Below, piece by piece: positions 56,488 to 64,000 of a stretch of 64,000 nucleotides of DNA; position 1 is the stretch's first letter, and every line of letters begins with the position of its first letter. The notes under the pieces are model-generated. The model was not told where the DNA came from and searched no databases. It was given only the letters and a program-made list of their open reading frames with translations. The DNA is taken from NCBI RefSeq assembly GCF_014647635.1, contig NZ_BMPO01000002.1, positions 62,001 through 126,000 of the forward strand, in the 5' to 3' direction. Source of the stretch: Pseudomonas matsuisoli (lineage in GTDB: Bacteria > Pseudomonadota > Gammaproteobacteria > Pseudomonadales > Pseudomonadaceae). The translations under genes were made by a program, and so were the position numbers.

Positions 56488-56823
56488 GTGTGATGCTAGC
56501 CGTACAGTTACAGAAATGCCGTTCTACAAGGCGGACTGGGTCTGCAGTATGCGGCATTAGTGGAATGAGAAAGCTGATAATTGGACAGCGCTCTGGCTGT
56601 TTCCTACGCGCTGATAGATTGATGAGAATCCTCAGAAAGAATGTTTATCTCGAGCGGATCTAAATTATTTAGGTCCGGACGCGTCACAATCAATTCCTTG
56701 GGTCCAGATAGATTCTGGTGCTTCTTTACGGGATAGACCCCATATAAGCAAATGCGGTTATCTTCGCTCGTATGGCTCAGCTTCACGACAGAAGTTAACA
56801 GCATCTGAAAAAGGCGTGGGCAA
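56488..56823. other. Spacer between hydratase and SDR genes
   Basis: 336 bases, moderately AT-rich, with no recognisable gene, hairpin or promoter. The only longer minus-strand frame here overlaps the SDR gene antisense and has no family features. Confidence 0.5.
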
Positions 56824-57639
56824 ATGGACTTATGTTTAAGTGGCAAGAACGCTTTGATCACCGGAAGCAGCAAAGGAATTGGCGAAGCAATCGCCAAGAA
56901 ACTTGCTTGCGAAGGCGCGGTGGTCATCGTTCATGGCCGTGACCATGTTCGAGCAGTGAACGTTGCAAATGAGATCATTGCCCAAGGCGGCTGCGCGCAC
57001 GTCGTGTTAGGTGATCTGACACACGATGGCGAAGTGCAGCAGCTGATTGAGACGGCGCAAAACCTCGCCGGGCCAATAGACATATTGATCAATAACGCTG
57101 GCGGCTCAGGTGGCTCAAAAGAAAGCTGGCATGACACGCAGACTGGTTCTTGGGCGTCTGCTTATGATCGAAATGTTCTGGCCGCACTACGAGTTACAAA
57201 GCCTCTGTTGTCAAAAATGCAGGAAGCGAAATGGGGCCGGGTAATTAATATCTCCAGCCTAGCAGCGACAATGCCGCCACCCAGCGCACCTGACTATTCG
57301 GCGTGCAAGAGCGCGATGAACGCGATGACTGTCTCCATGGCGAAAGCAGTTGCCTCTGATGGCGTGACGGTCAATGCTGTTTCTCCTAGCACCATACGCA
57401 GCGCTACATTGGAGACACGATTTCGCGAGGTTGCCGCTGAGCGAGGTCTGTGCGGCCACGAGGCGGTCTGGGAGGACGTAGAGCATGTTGTCTTGCCTTT
57501 ATTTGCTCAGGTTCCCGTTGGCCGGGTCGGTCGGCTCGATGAAGTCGCTGCTGCCGTGGCCTTCCTAGCAAGTCCGATCGCGGGATACATAACGGGCGTT
57601 AATCTAAGGATCGATGGCGGGCTTTCACCCAGTCTTTAG
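56824..57639 (+). CDS. Short-chain dehydrogenase/reductase (classical SDR)
   Basis: A 271-residue NAD(P)-dependent oxidoreductase. It has TGSSKGIG (about 13-20) for cofactor binding, NNAG, and the catalytic Ser with YSACK (Tyr-x3-Lys). C-terminal GYITGVNLRIDGG is typical. A basic Arg/His (VHGRDH) after the second strand suggests NADP preference. The substrate is unknown; a hydratase gene nearby hints at acyl or aromatic metabolism, but the link is by neighbourhood only. Confidence 0.85.
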   Translation: MDLCLSGKNALITGSSKGIGEAIAKKLACEGAVVIVHGRDHVRAVNVANEIIAQGGCAHVVLGDLTHDGEVQQLIETAQNLAGPIDILINNAGGSGGSKESWHDTQTGSWASAYDRNVLAALRVTKPLLSKMQEAKWGRVINISSLAATMPPPSAPDYSACKSAMNAMTVSMAKAVASDGVTVNAVSPSTIRSATLETRFREVAAERGLCGHEAVWEDVEHVVLPLFAQVPVGRVGRLDEVAAAVAFLASPIAGYITGVNLRIDGGLSPSL

Positions 57640-57777
57640 TCTCTAGGCAATAGGCTACTGACCCACGAAATCATTTATTTGAATTTAGGCTCGCCAGCGT
57701 ATGTGGCCGAATGGAGAGCGGTCTACCGTCCGCTTTTGGCCAATTCCTGTCATCGCTAGCTTCCGTATAAAAGCTTT

Positions 57778-58170
57778 TCACGTCGGGAAGTTTAGGGTCC
57801 AGAGCAATTTCGCCGCAGCTATCCAGATTGCCACGATCAGGGCCGCCACCCACCAGCGCGCTTTGCTTTCGATGCGTTTGTCGCGCAACTCATCGGCCTG
57901 CCGTGCACATTCGACGAGCAACGCGGGGGGAGTCAGGCGTATGGTTAGCGCAATGCCTAAAGGCAATAACAGTACGTCATCGAGAAGGCCCAGGACGGGT
58001 ATGAAGTCCGGGATCAGGTCGATCGGGCTGATGGCGTACAACACGATCGAGAGACCGATCAGCTTAGGCAGTCGTGGCATGTCCGGGTGCCGGCAGCACA
58101 GCCAGAGAAGAAGAATCTGACGCTTGAGCGCTTTTGCCCATTGGCGCAGGCGGTCGATCAGCGACCTCAT
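57778..58170 (-). CDS. DUF1232 (YkvA-like) membrane protein
   Basis: A 130-residue protein with the DUF1232 core KLIGLSIVLYAISPIDLIPDFIPVLGLLDD and a C-terminal transmembrane helix (WWVAALIVAIWIAAAKLLW). Function of the family is unknown. Its start overlaps the end of the binding-protein gene by 4 bases (ATGA), so it is translated with the iron-uptake operon, an association I would not have predicted. Confidence 0.85.
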   Translation of the reverse strand: MRSLIDRLRQWAKALKRQILLLWLCCRHPDMPRLPKLIGLSIVLYAISPIDLIPDFIPVLGLLDDVLLLPLGIALTIRLTPPALLVECARQADELRDKRIESKARWWVAALIVAIWIAAAKLLWTLNFPT

Positions 58171-59291
58171 GAGGCGATTCCATTACAGCTTCGTGCCGAG
58201 AATACGAAGGGAGCTGCGGGTATGTCGGTGAACGTCTCGAGCCAGTCACGGTAGCGTTGGTCTGGATCGATATCACTGAAGGCTTCCGGCCAGATCAGTG
58301 TTGCCAGGTATTCCAGCCCGATGACGTTGAATACGCTGTTGTAGAACTGATGGTACAGCGCATACGTACAAGACTGAGGTGCTGCCCGCGTGCGGCGGAA
58401 ACCGGGGCGATCGATGAGTCGTGTGAGTGCTTCCTCAACGTCGCTTGCCAGCACCCGGTAGCCCAGCGGAATCGCACCGACGCCGTTGCGCACACGTTGC
58501 GTTCCCGTCATCAGGTACACATCTGGCTTGCTGCGAATCAAGGTTTCCAGTGCGATGTCACCGGACTGGTTGACCAGCAACTTCGAGCCGAGATTGATCG
58601 CGCCCAGCGTCTGGATCATCTGCCCCCATGCACTGTTGCCTTGCGTATGGCAGCACGCGCCACCACCCGCCTGCCCGGCGCGTGATTCGAGGAACACGCG
58701 TTTCGGCGGTAATCTGGCCGTACGCGCGAGCAGTGCGTTAAGGCGCTGCTGGTAGCGCTGGACATAAGCAGTCGCCGCCTCGCTCTGGCCCAGCGCCTCG
58801 CCTAGCAGCATCAAGGTGCGGGGTACGTTGCGGGAGGGATCGTCCTCGCTGTCGACGTAGATCAGCGGTATGCCGAGCCGTTCGAGGACTTCGCCCAGCA
58901 CGCTGTTATCCACGGCCGTACGCGCCTCCAGCTTTGCCACGATGAGGTCTGAATGGCTGCGAATGATCGCTTCGATATCGACCTCGCCGCCGCTGGAGAA
59001 CGTGACGCTGCCAACTGAGGCCGCGTGCGGCCAACGTTCGACGATCAGCTGCCAGAGACTCGGATCGGAACTGCGCAGCGAATTGTTCCAGGCAGCGACG
59101 CGGGCGATCGGATCGTGGCGATCCAGAATGGAGAGCGCCATTAGGTCGTTACTGTCCTGCAACAGGATGCGTTTGGGCTCTGCGGGAATGACGACCGAAC
59201 GGCCGGCGAGGTCGATGACCGTGCGCGGATAATCCGCCGCGAAACTGGAGGTGGCGATAGCGCACAGGATCAGTAAAAGGCCGCGGATCAT
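58167..59291 (-). CDS. Periplasmic substrate-binding protein of a siderophore/cobalamin-type ABC importer
   Basis: A 374-residue protein, longer than the ~300-330 usual in the family. The Sec signal peptide MIRGLLLILCAIATSSFA has no lipobox, so it is likely soluble. PRTVIDLAGRSVVIPAEPKRILL is the typical start of FepB/BtuF-like binding proteins. An unusual GGACCHTQGNSAWG segment and two more C-terminal cysteines give four in the mature protein. Partner of the ATPase and permease upstream in the operon. Confidence 0.85.
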   Translation of the reverse strand: MIRGLLLILCAIATSSFAADYPRTVIDLAGRSVVIPAEPKRILLQDSNDLMALSILDRHDPIARVAAWNNSLRSSDPSLWQLIVERWPHAASVGSVTFSSGGEVDIEAIIRSHSDLIVAKLEARTAVDNSVLGEVLERLGIPLIYVDSEDDPSRNVPRTLMLLGEALGQSEAATAYVQRYQQRLNALLARTARLPPKRVFLESRAGQAGGGACCHTQGNSAWGQMIQTLGAINLGSKLLVNQSGDIALETLIRSKPDVYLMTGTQRVRNGVGAIPLGYRVLASDVEEALTRLIDRPGFRRTRAAPQSCTYALYHQFYNSVFNVIGLEYLATLIWPEAFSDIDPDQRYRDWLETFTDIPAAPFVFSARSCNGIAS

Positions 59292-60061
59292 CGACTCGGT
59301 CCATCCACGATCACCTGAACCCGTCCGCGACTGCAGCGTTCCACTCGCGCCACGATCCGGTAGACCTCCGCCAGCAAGGCTGGTGTCAGCGTCGCTATCG
59401 GGGTGCCCTCCGCGTGAACACGGCCGGCGTTCAAGACTACGAGCTGATCGGCCCAGCGTGCGGCCAGCCCCAAGTCGTGCAATACGACCACGACGATGCG
59501 GCCGTCATCGGCCAATTGCCGCACCAAGCTCATCACATCGTTCTGATAGCGCAGGTCCAGCGCACTGGTGGGTTCGTCCAAGAGCAACAATGCCGGATCA
59601 CGGATCACGGCCTGCGCCAGGCTGACCATCTGCCGCTGCCCGCCCGAAAGCTGTTCCAGTGGCCGCATCGCCAAATGAGCGATGCCAAGTCGTACGAGGA
59701 CGGCATGGGCCTTTTCGACGCCGTCACGACCATTCCCACCGCGGCCCGCATGTAGCGCGCCCAACAGCGTTTCCAGCACAGTGAGCGCGATGCCGTCCGG
59801 TAGTGTTTGCGGCATGAAGCCCAGGTAACTCGCGCGTTCTCGGCGGGAGCTGGACAATAGATCCTGCGCCCCTAAATGAATCGACCCGGAGGCCTCGGTC
59901 AGCCCGGCAAGGCTGCGCAAGAGTGTCGACTTTCCGGCTCCGTTGGGGCCGACCAGCGCGACCAGTTGCCCCGGCAGCATATCCGGCAGGCTGATGTCAT
60001 GGAGGATCGGTGTGCGTCGATAGCGGGCACTCAAGCCTCGAATGCTCAGGGCCATACTCAT
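59288..60061 (-). CDS. ABC transporter ATP-binding protein (FecE/FhuC type)
   Basis: A 257-residue ATPase with Walker A GPNGAGKST, signature LSGGQRQ, Walker B LLLLDEPTSALD and the switch His in VVLHDLG. It energises import through the FecCD-type permease. Start ATG overlaps the permease stop by 4 bases and its stop overlaps the binding-protein start. Confidence 0.94.
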   Translation of the reverse strand: MSMALSIRGLSARYRRTPILHDISLPDMLPGQLVALVGPNGAGKSTLLRSLAGLTEASGSIHLGAQDLLSSSRRERASYLGFMPQTLPDGIALTVLETLLGALHAGRGGNGRDGVEKAHAVLVRLGIAHLAMRPLEQLSGGQRQMVSLAQAVIRDPALLLLDEPTSALDLRYQNDVMSLVRQLADDGRIVVVVLHDLGLAARWADQLVVLNAGRVHAEGTPIATLTPALLAEVYRIVARVERCSRGRVQVIVDGPSR

Positions 60062-61107
60062 GCGCGATGGCTCCGTTTGAGCAGCAGGCTCATGAACAGT
60101 GGTACGCCGACGAGGGCGGTCACGATGCCGACCGGCAGGATCACGCCAGGGACGAGAAGCTTACTGGCGATGGACGCAAGCGACATCACCAGCGCGCCGA
60201 CCAAAGCGCTGACTGGCAGGAAGAAGCGGTGATCCTCGCCGATCAGCAGGCGCGCCATGTGTGGGCCGACCAAGCCGATGAAACCAATGGTGCCGACGAA
60301 GGCAACGGCAGTGGCTGCCAACAGGCTGATCCGCAGCAGGGCGCCGAAGCGCAGGCGCCCGACATCTATCCCGAGCGTCAGGGCGCGTTCCTCGCCAAGG
60401 CGTAGGGCGGTCATGGACCAGGCCGCTTTCAGGCTGAACGGCAGCAGTACCAAGACGATGATTCCTAGCGTCTGCACCGCTGACCAACTCGAGCGGGTCA
60501 AGCTACCTAGGCTCCAGAACACCAACTGCTGGAGTGCGTCGGCCGAGGCCATGTACTGCAGCAGCGCGACGATCGCGTTGTAGCAGAACACCAGAGCGAT
60601 CCCGAACAGCAATAGCGTCTGCACGCCACCGGCGAACCGTGCCACGGCTTGCAAGAGCAGCACCGAGCCGAAGGCAAACACGAAGGCATTGATCGTCACC
60701 AGCAGGCTATCGGGAACGCCCGGAATACCGAGGCCCAGTACGATGGCCAGCGCTGCGCCGAGTGACGCCGCGGAGGACAGGCCCAGCGTGAAGGGATCTG
60801 CCAACGGATTGTCCAGCACCGTTTGCATTTCGGCGCCGGCCAACGACAGGGCAACGCCCACCAGCACGGCCATCAACGCGAACGGCAACCGCAACTCCCG
60901 AACGATCACTGCACTGTCGACATCCACCGAATCAGGCTGGAACAGCGCCCCCAACACTTCACGTATCGGAAACGCCGTAGAGCCGATGGCAATGTCGACG
61001 ATGAAGCTCGTCACTACGGCAACGGCCAGAAGGACGCACAGAGCGAGGCGCTTTTTCAGCACTCGCCCGTACGCCTTAGTTAGTGCTTCGGCGGTCATTT
61101 CGGTCAT
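60058..61107 (-). CDS. FecCD-family ABC transporter permease
   Basis: A 349-residue membrane protein with about 9-10 helices. Family marks are RLPFALMAVLVGVALSLAGAEMQTVLDNPLADPFTLG and FVGTIGFIGLVGPHMARLLIGEDHR. Only one permease gene is present, so it should form a homodimer as in BtuC. It lies 17 bases after the receptor gene. Confidence 0.94.
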   Translation of the reverse strand: MTEMTAEALTKAYGRVLKKRLALCVLLAVAVVTSFIVDIAIGSTAFPIREVLGALFQPDSVDVDSAVIVRELRLPFALMAVLVGVALSLAGAEMQTVLDNPLADPFTLGLSSAASLGAALAIVLGLGIPGVPDSLLVTINAFVFAFGSVLLLQAVARFAGGVQTLLLFGIALVFCYNAIVALLQYMASADALQQLVFWSLGSLTRSSWSAVQTLGIIVLVLLPFSLKAAWSMTALRLGEERALTLGIDVGRLRFGALLRISLLAATAVAFVGTIGFIGLVGPHMARLLIGEDHRFFLPVSALVGALVMSLASIASKLLVPGVILPVGIVTALVGVPLFMSLLLKRSHRA

Positions 61108-61124
61108 GAGGCGATCGCCATCGG

Positions 61125-63539
61125 TCAGAACCGCGCACTGACGGTGGCGACGACCGACGCCGGTTCACCGTAGTAGTTGCCGTCGGTGGTCTGGACGGTT
61201 TCGATGTATTCCCTGTCCAGCAGGTTGCGGCCATTGAGTGAGACGCGGACCTGTTCGTTCACGTCGTAGAACACGCTCGCATCGACGCGTGCATAACCGC
61301 TGACGTCATAGCTGTTGGCGATGTCGCCTTCGCGCTGGCCAGCCGCGAAAACCCCTGCGCCGAAACCAAGCCCTCTAAGGCCGCCGGATTGCAGCTGATA
61401 GCTGGACCAGAGTGATCCACTGAGCGTTGGCACGCCCTGCAGGCGGTTGCCTTCTTCGTACTCGGTATCCTTCGTCAACTTGGCGTCCAGGACGCTGACG
61501 TTACCGATCAACTGCCAGCCGTCCAGGGGCTCGCCGCTTACGTCCAATTCAACGCCCCGCACGCGCTGCTCGCCCGTCTGGATAGAGTACTCATCGTCTT
61601 CTGGGTCTGGAACGGCCACGTTTTCGCGGGTGAGTTCGAAGACGGCGAGGGTCGCGCTGAGGCGATCTGGAATGAGATCGAACTTGGCGCCAACCTCATA
61701 TTGCGTGCCGGTCTCAGGGTCGAGCGGTCGACCATTGCGGTCGATATCACCCTGTGGCACGAACGAGGTGCTGTAGCCGGCATAGAGCGACACCCAATCG
61801 GTGGGTTGGTAGACGATGCCAATACGGGGTGACACTTCTTCCGGATCGAGATCGGTGGGCGTGGTGACGTAGTCGCTGTCGACGCTTTTGTTCTCCTGCT
61901 GTGAGCTGTCGTAACGCGCGCCGAGCAACAGCTTCCATTGTTCGTTCAAGGCGATCTGGTCTTGCAGGTAGACGCTATGGCTTTCCAGGCGATAGTCCGA
62001 GATGCCGCTGAATTCGAAAGGGCTGCTCGGGGTAGCCCCGTACACCGGCTCGTAGATATCGATCGGGTCCAGTGCGGCACGGTAGCTCGATGCGTTGCGA
62101 TCACCTTTCAAGTACTCGTAGCCCACCAGAAACGTGTGACCGATGCCGGCCGTATCGAACGTGGCAATGGCTTCGAACTGGCTCGTCAGCGTGGTGACCT
62201 CTTCGTCGCCATCGGTCACCCGACGATTCAAGGTACGACCGTCGCTCTCAAGGCCACGCAAGTCCACGACGTAGCGCTCTTTGTAGGAGTCGTCCCAGCG
62301 AGTGGTCTGGCGCAGGGTCAGCCACTCGTTGACGTCATGGTCGATGCGGAACCATGCGGAAAGCTTGTCGGCGTCGTCGTGCGACCAGGGCTCATGTAGG
62401 AAGCGCTCCGGCGCCATGCGGATCTTGCCGTTCTGCGGTATGACGCCGCGGTCGAACTGACTGGTCAGGTCGGTGTATTCCATGCCGACATCGACGGTCG
62501 TGCGCTCCGAGGGTTGCCAGCGCAGGCTGGGCGCCACATAGGTTCGACGGTTGTCCTGAAAGGTGTCGCGGAAGCCGCTTTTTGTTTCCCCCGCGACAGT
62601 GATACGTCCGGCGAGCGTCTTGGCATCGTCCAGCGGACCGCTGGCACTGGTCTGCAACCGGTAGAAGTCCCAGGAACCTGCCTGCGCAGTGACCTCGGCC
62701 TCGGGCGCGAAGGTCGGCTTTCGCGTGACCAGGTTGATCAATCCTCCCGGATCGCCTTGCCCGTACAACACGGAGGCAGGGCCCTTCAGGACTTCCACCC
62801 GCTCGATGTTGGCGAGATCGCGGGTTACTTCGGGGCGCGACACCAGCGGATTCATCAGCATGCCGTCGATGGCGTATGTTCGCGACTGAAAACCGCGTAC
62901 CACAAAGCTTTCCGAAGACCCTCCATGAGAGTTGCCGCGCTGCACGCTGCTGACGTTGGCCAGTGCATCGCCGAGGTTGATGATTTGCTGGTCCTCGATG
63001 ACCTGACGCGGGATGATTTGGATCGACTGTGGAATATCCCGCAGCGGTGTATCGGTCTTGGTGCCGGTTGCGCTGCGTGTCGCGCGATAGCCCATCACTG
63101 GGCCTTCGGCGGTTTCCGTTGCGATGCCATTAGCAATGACAGTTGAGGGGGCGAGGTTCAGCGCGCTGCCTTCTTCACGACGAAACAGCAGCAGCGTGCG
63201 GTCCGCCGTCAGCGTCCAGCTCAGCCCTGTACCCTGGAATAGGCGTGCCAGAGCTTCCTGTTCGGTCAGCTGTCCGGAGGCACCCCGCGTCCGTGTGTTG
63301 GCAGTGAGGCGGGCTTCATAGCTGACCTGTATGCCGGTCTGGCTACCGAATGCGCTAAGTGCTGAACCAAGATCCTGCGCCGGGATGGCGAAGCTGTGGC
63401 GGGCGGCCTTCGTCTGCGTCGATATATCCGTATTGCTTTGTGCGAGGGCCAAAGGGTTGCCGGCTAACAGCATCACGCCTACGAGCCAATGACTGCCGAA
63501 GCGATTCTTGGAGGGGAGCATCAAACCCGAAACGCGCAT
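61125..63539 (-). CDS. TonB-dependent siderophore receptor with STN signalling domain
   Basis: An 804-residue outer-membrane receptor. The signal peptide is followed by a secretin/TonB N-terminal (STN) domain (FAIPAQDLGSALSAFGSQTGIQVSYE), a plug with RDIPQSIQIIPRQVIEDQ and VEVLKGPASVLYGQGDPGGLIN, and a 22-strand barrel ending in VSARF. The STN domain and the adjacent fecR fragment indicate cell-surface signalling. The siderophore cannot be identified. AGGA lies 8 bases before the ATG. Confidence 0.95.
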   Translation of the reverse strand: MRVSGLMLPSKNRFGSHWLVGVMLLAGNPLALAQSNTDISTQTKAARHSFAIPAQDLGSALSAFGSQTGIQVSYEARLTANTRTRGASGQLTEQEALARLFQGTGLSWTLTADRTLLLFRREEGSALNLAPSTVIANGIATETAEGPVMGYRATRSATGTKTDTPLRDIPQSIQIIPRQVIEDQQIINLGDALANVSSVQRGNSHGGSSESFVVRGFQSRTYAIDGMLMNPLVSRPEVTRDLANIERVEVLKGPASVLYGQGDPGGLINLVTRKPTFAPEAEVTAQAGSWDFYRLQTSASGPLDDAKTLAGRITVAGETKSGFRDTFQDNRRTYVAPSLRWQPSERTTVDVGMEYTDLTSQFDRGVIPQNGKIRMAPERFLHEPWSHDDADKLSAWFRIDHDVNEWLTLRQTTRWDDSYKERYVVDLRGLESDGRTLNRRVTDGDEEVTTLTSQFEAIATFDTAGIGHTFLVGYEYLKGDRNASSYRAALDPIDIYEPVYGATPSSPFEFSGISDYRLESHSVYLQDQIALNEQWKLLLGARYDSSQQENKSVDSDYVTTPTDLDPEEVSPRIGIVYQPTDWVSLYAGYSTSFVPQGDIDRNGRPLDPETGTQYEVGAKFDLIPDRLSATLAVFELTRENVAVPDPEDDEYSIQTGEQRVRGVELDVSGEPLDGWQLIGNVSVLDAKLTKDTEYEEGNRLQGVPTLSGSLWSSYQLQSGGLRGLGFGAGVFAAGQREGDIANSYDVSGYARVDASVFYDVNEQVRVSLNGRNLLDREYIETVQTTDGNYYGEPASVVATVSARF

Positions 63540-63563
63540 GGAGACGTCCTAATCATCATTCCC

Positions 63564-63584
63564 ATTTGAGAGGGTTTCTCAAAT
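63564..63584. promoter_or_regulatory. Inverted repeat upstream of the receptor gene
   Basis: ATTTGAGA (63564-63571) and TCTCAAAT (63577-63584) flank 5 bases, 25-45 bases upstream of the receptor start. It may be an operator for an iron or sigma-factor regulator. A weak Fur-like stretch (GGGAATGATGATTAG, 10 of 14 positions) lies between it and the gene. Confidence 0.35.
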
Positions 63585-63669
63585 TCGTCGGATGTAAAGA
63601 CGGCACGCTCGAGCGGATTTTTCAGAAAAATGTAAATTTTTTAAAGATTCTTACTGCGTGAACGCGGCC

Positions 63670-64000
63670 CTAGTCGCCGAGAAGGGTTATCCAGGGCGTG
63701 ACCTGCTGGGTTTCCGTCGCGAGGGAAAGGGCCAGGCCGCGCAACGCGCGGTCGGTGTCATGGAGGTCGAAAACGCCGCTGACATGTCGCCCGGACAATG
63801 CGTTATCGCGCACGACGATCCAGCCGCCGCGATAACGCTGCAACGTTTCCAGAACAAGGCTGACAGGCTGGTTATCGACATGCAGCAGGCCTTGCCGCCA
63901 TTCGGCAACCCGGTTGGGTTCAAGAGAAAATCGCTGAGCGGTCGGTAGCGTGCCACCGAGGCGCAGGCCCTCGCCAGCGAGCAGATTCTCCTGGGTGCGA
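63670..64000 (-). CDS. FecR-family anti-sigma/sigma regulator, C-terminal fragment
   Basis: The last ~109 codons of a gene entering from the right edge, reading RTQENLLAGEGLRLGGTLPT..., EWRQGLLHVDNQPVSLVLE and ending ITPLITLLGD-like (WITLLGD). WRQGLLxFxxxPL and YxGGxxxV are typical of the periplasmic FecR domain. It would transmit the signal of the STN receptor to an ECF sigma factor, presumably encoded just outside the window. Confidence 0.82.
   Translation of the reverse strand, partial: RTQENLLAGEGLRLGGTLPTAQRFSLEPNRVAEWRQGLLHVDNQPVSLVLETLQRYRGGWIVVRDNALSGRHVSGVFDLHDTDRALRGLALSLATETQQVTPWITLLGD

Noticed and set aside
56604-56927. 107-codon minus-strand ORF upstream of the SDR gene
   Set aside because: Overlaps the SDR start antisense and has no recognisable features.

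Overview
The window is chromosomal DNA of a gammaproteobacterium, almost certainly Pseudomonas or a close relative. The evidence is a fused nuoCD inside a 13-gene complex I operon, a 531-residue long-type isocitrate lyase, a monomeric isocitrate dehydrogenase, and a gene order (aceA, roxA, purB, hflD, mnmA, nudix, idh, cspD/clpS-clpA, infA, bpt, aat, trxB/ftsK-lolA-rarA-crcB-serS-cysG, tus genes, tRNA-Ser) that I recall from P. aeruginosa. Intergenic inverted repeats with a GTAGGAGC core fit this too. The species cannot be named from the sequence alone.

Layout. 1-9.3 kb: the end of a YcaQ-type glycosylase, a SpeE-like methyltransferase, the cold-shock RNA helicase deaD, a four-gene two-component operon (two small PepSY proteins, BqsR-like regulator, BqsS-like kinase), a Cache-domain chemoreceptor behind a near-consensus FliA promoter, and an AI-2E/PerM-family exporter. 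9.5-24.5 kb, minus strand: nuoA-N. 24.8-36.4 kb, minus strand: aceA, an uncharacterised trio (secretin-like, PLD-like, GNAT) coupled to roxA, purB, hflD-mnmA-nudix, idh and cspD. 36.6-42.2 kb: clpS-clpA and, convergent to them, infA, bpt, aat, trxB; together these are the bacterial N-degron pathway. 42.5-50 kb, plus strand: ftsK-lolA-rarA-crcB-serS-cysG. 50-54.2 kb, minus strand: glutathionyl-hydroquinone reductase, ybiB, tusE-B-C-D and a BI-1 membrane protein. tRNA-Ser(UGA) at 54.3 kb is followed by an accessory stretch (IS3 remnant, decayed AT-rich DNA, enoyl-CoA hydratase, SDR). 57.8-64 kb, minus strand: an iron/siderophore locus (FecR fragment, STN-type TonB receptor, FecCD permease, ATPase, binding protein) whose last gene overlaps a DUF1232 membrane protein.

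Most of the window is well-known core genome. No wholly new system is evident. The most informative points are: a candidate BqsR operator in front of a bqs-like operon whose kinase lacks the RExxE motif described for Fe(II) sensing; a perfect 17-bp AT-rich palindrome with a near-consensus Fur core between aceA and nuoA; absence of icd from its usual place beside idh; an orphan secretin-domain protein in an overlapping gene chain; and the degraded accessory zone beside tRNA-Ser. Coordinates and starts were read by eye, and family names come from remembered motifs, not from searches.
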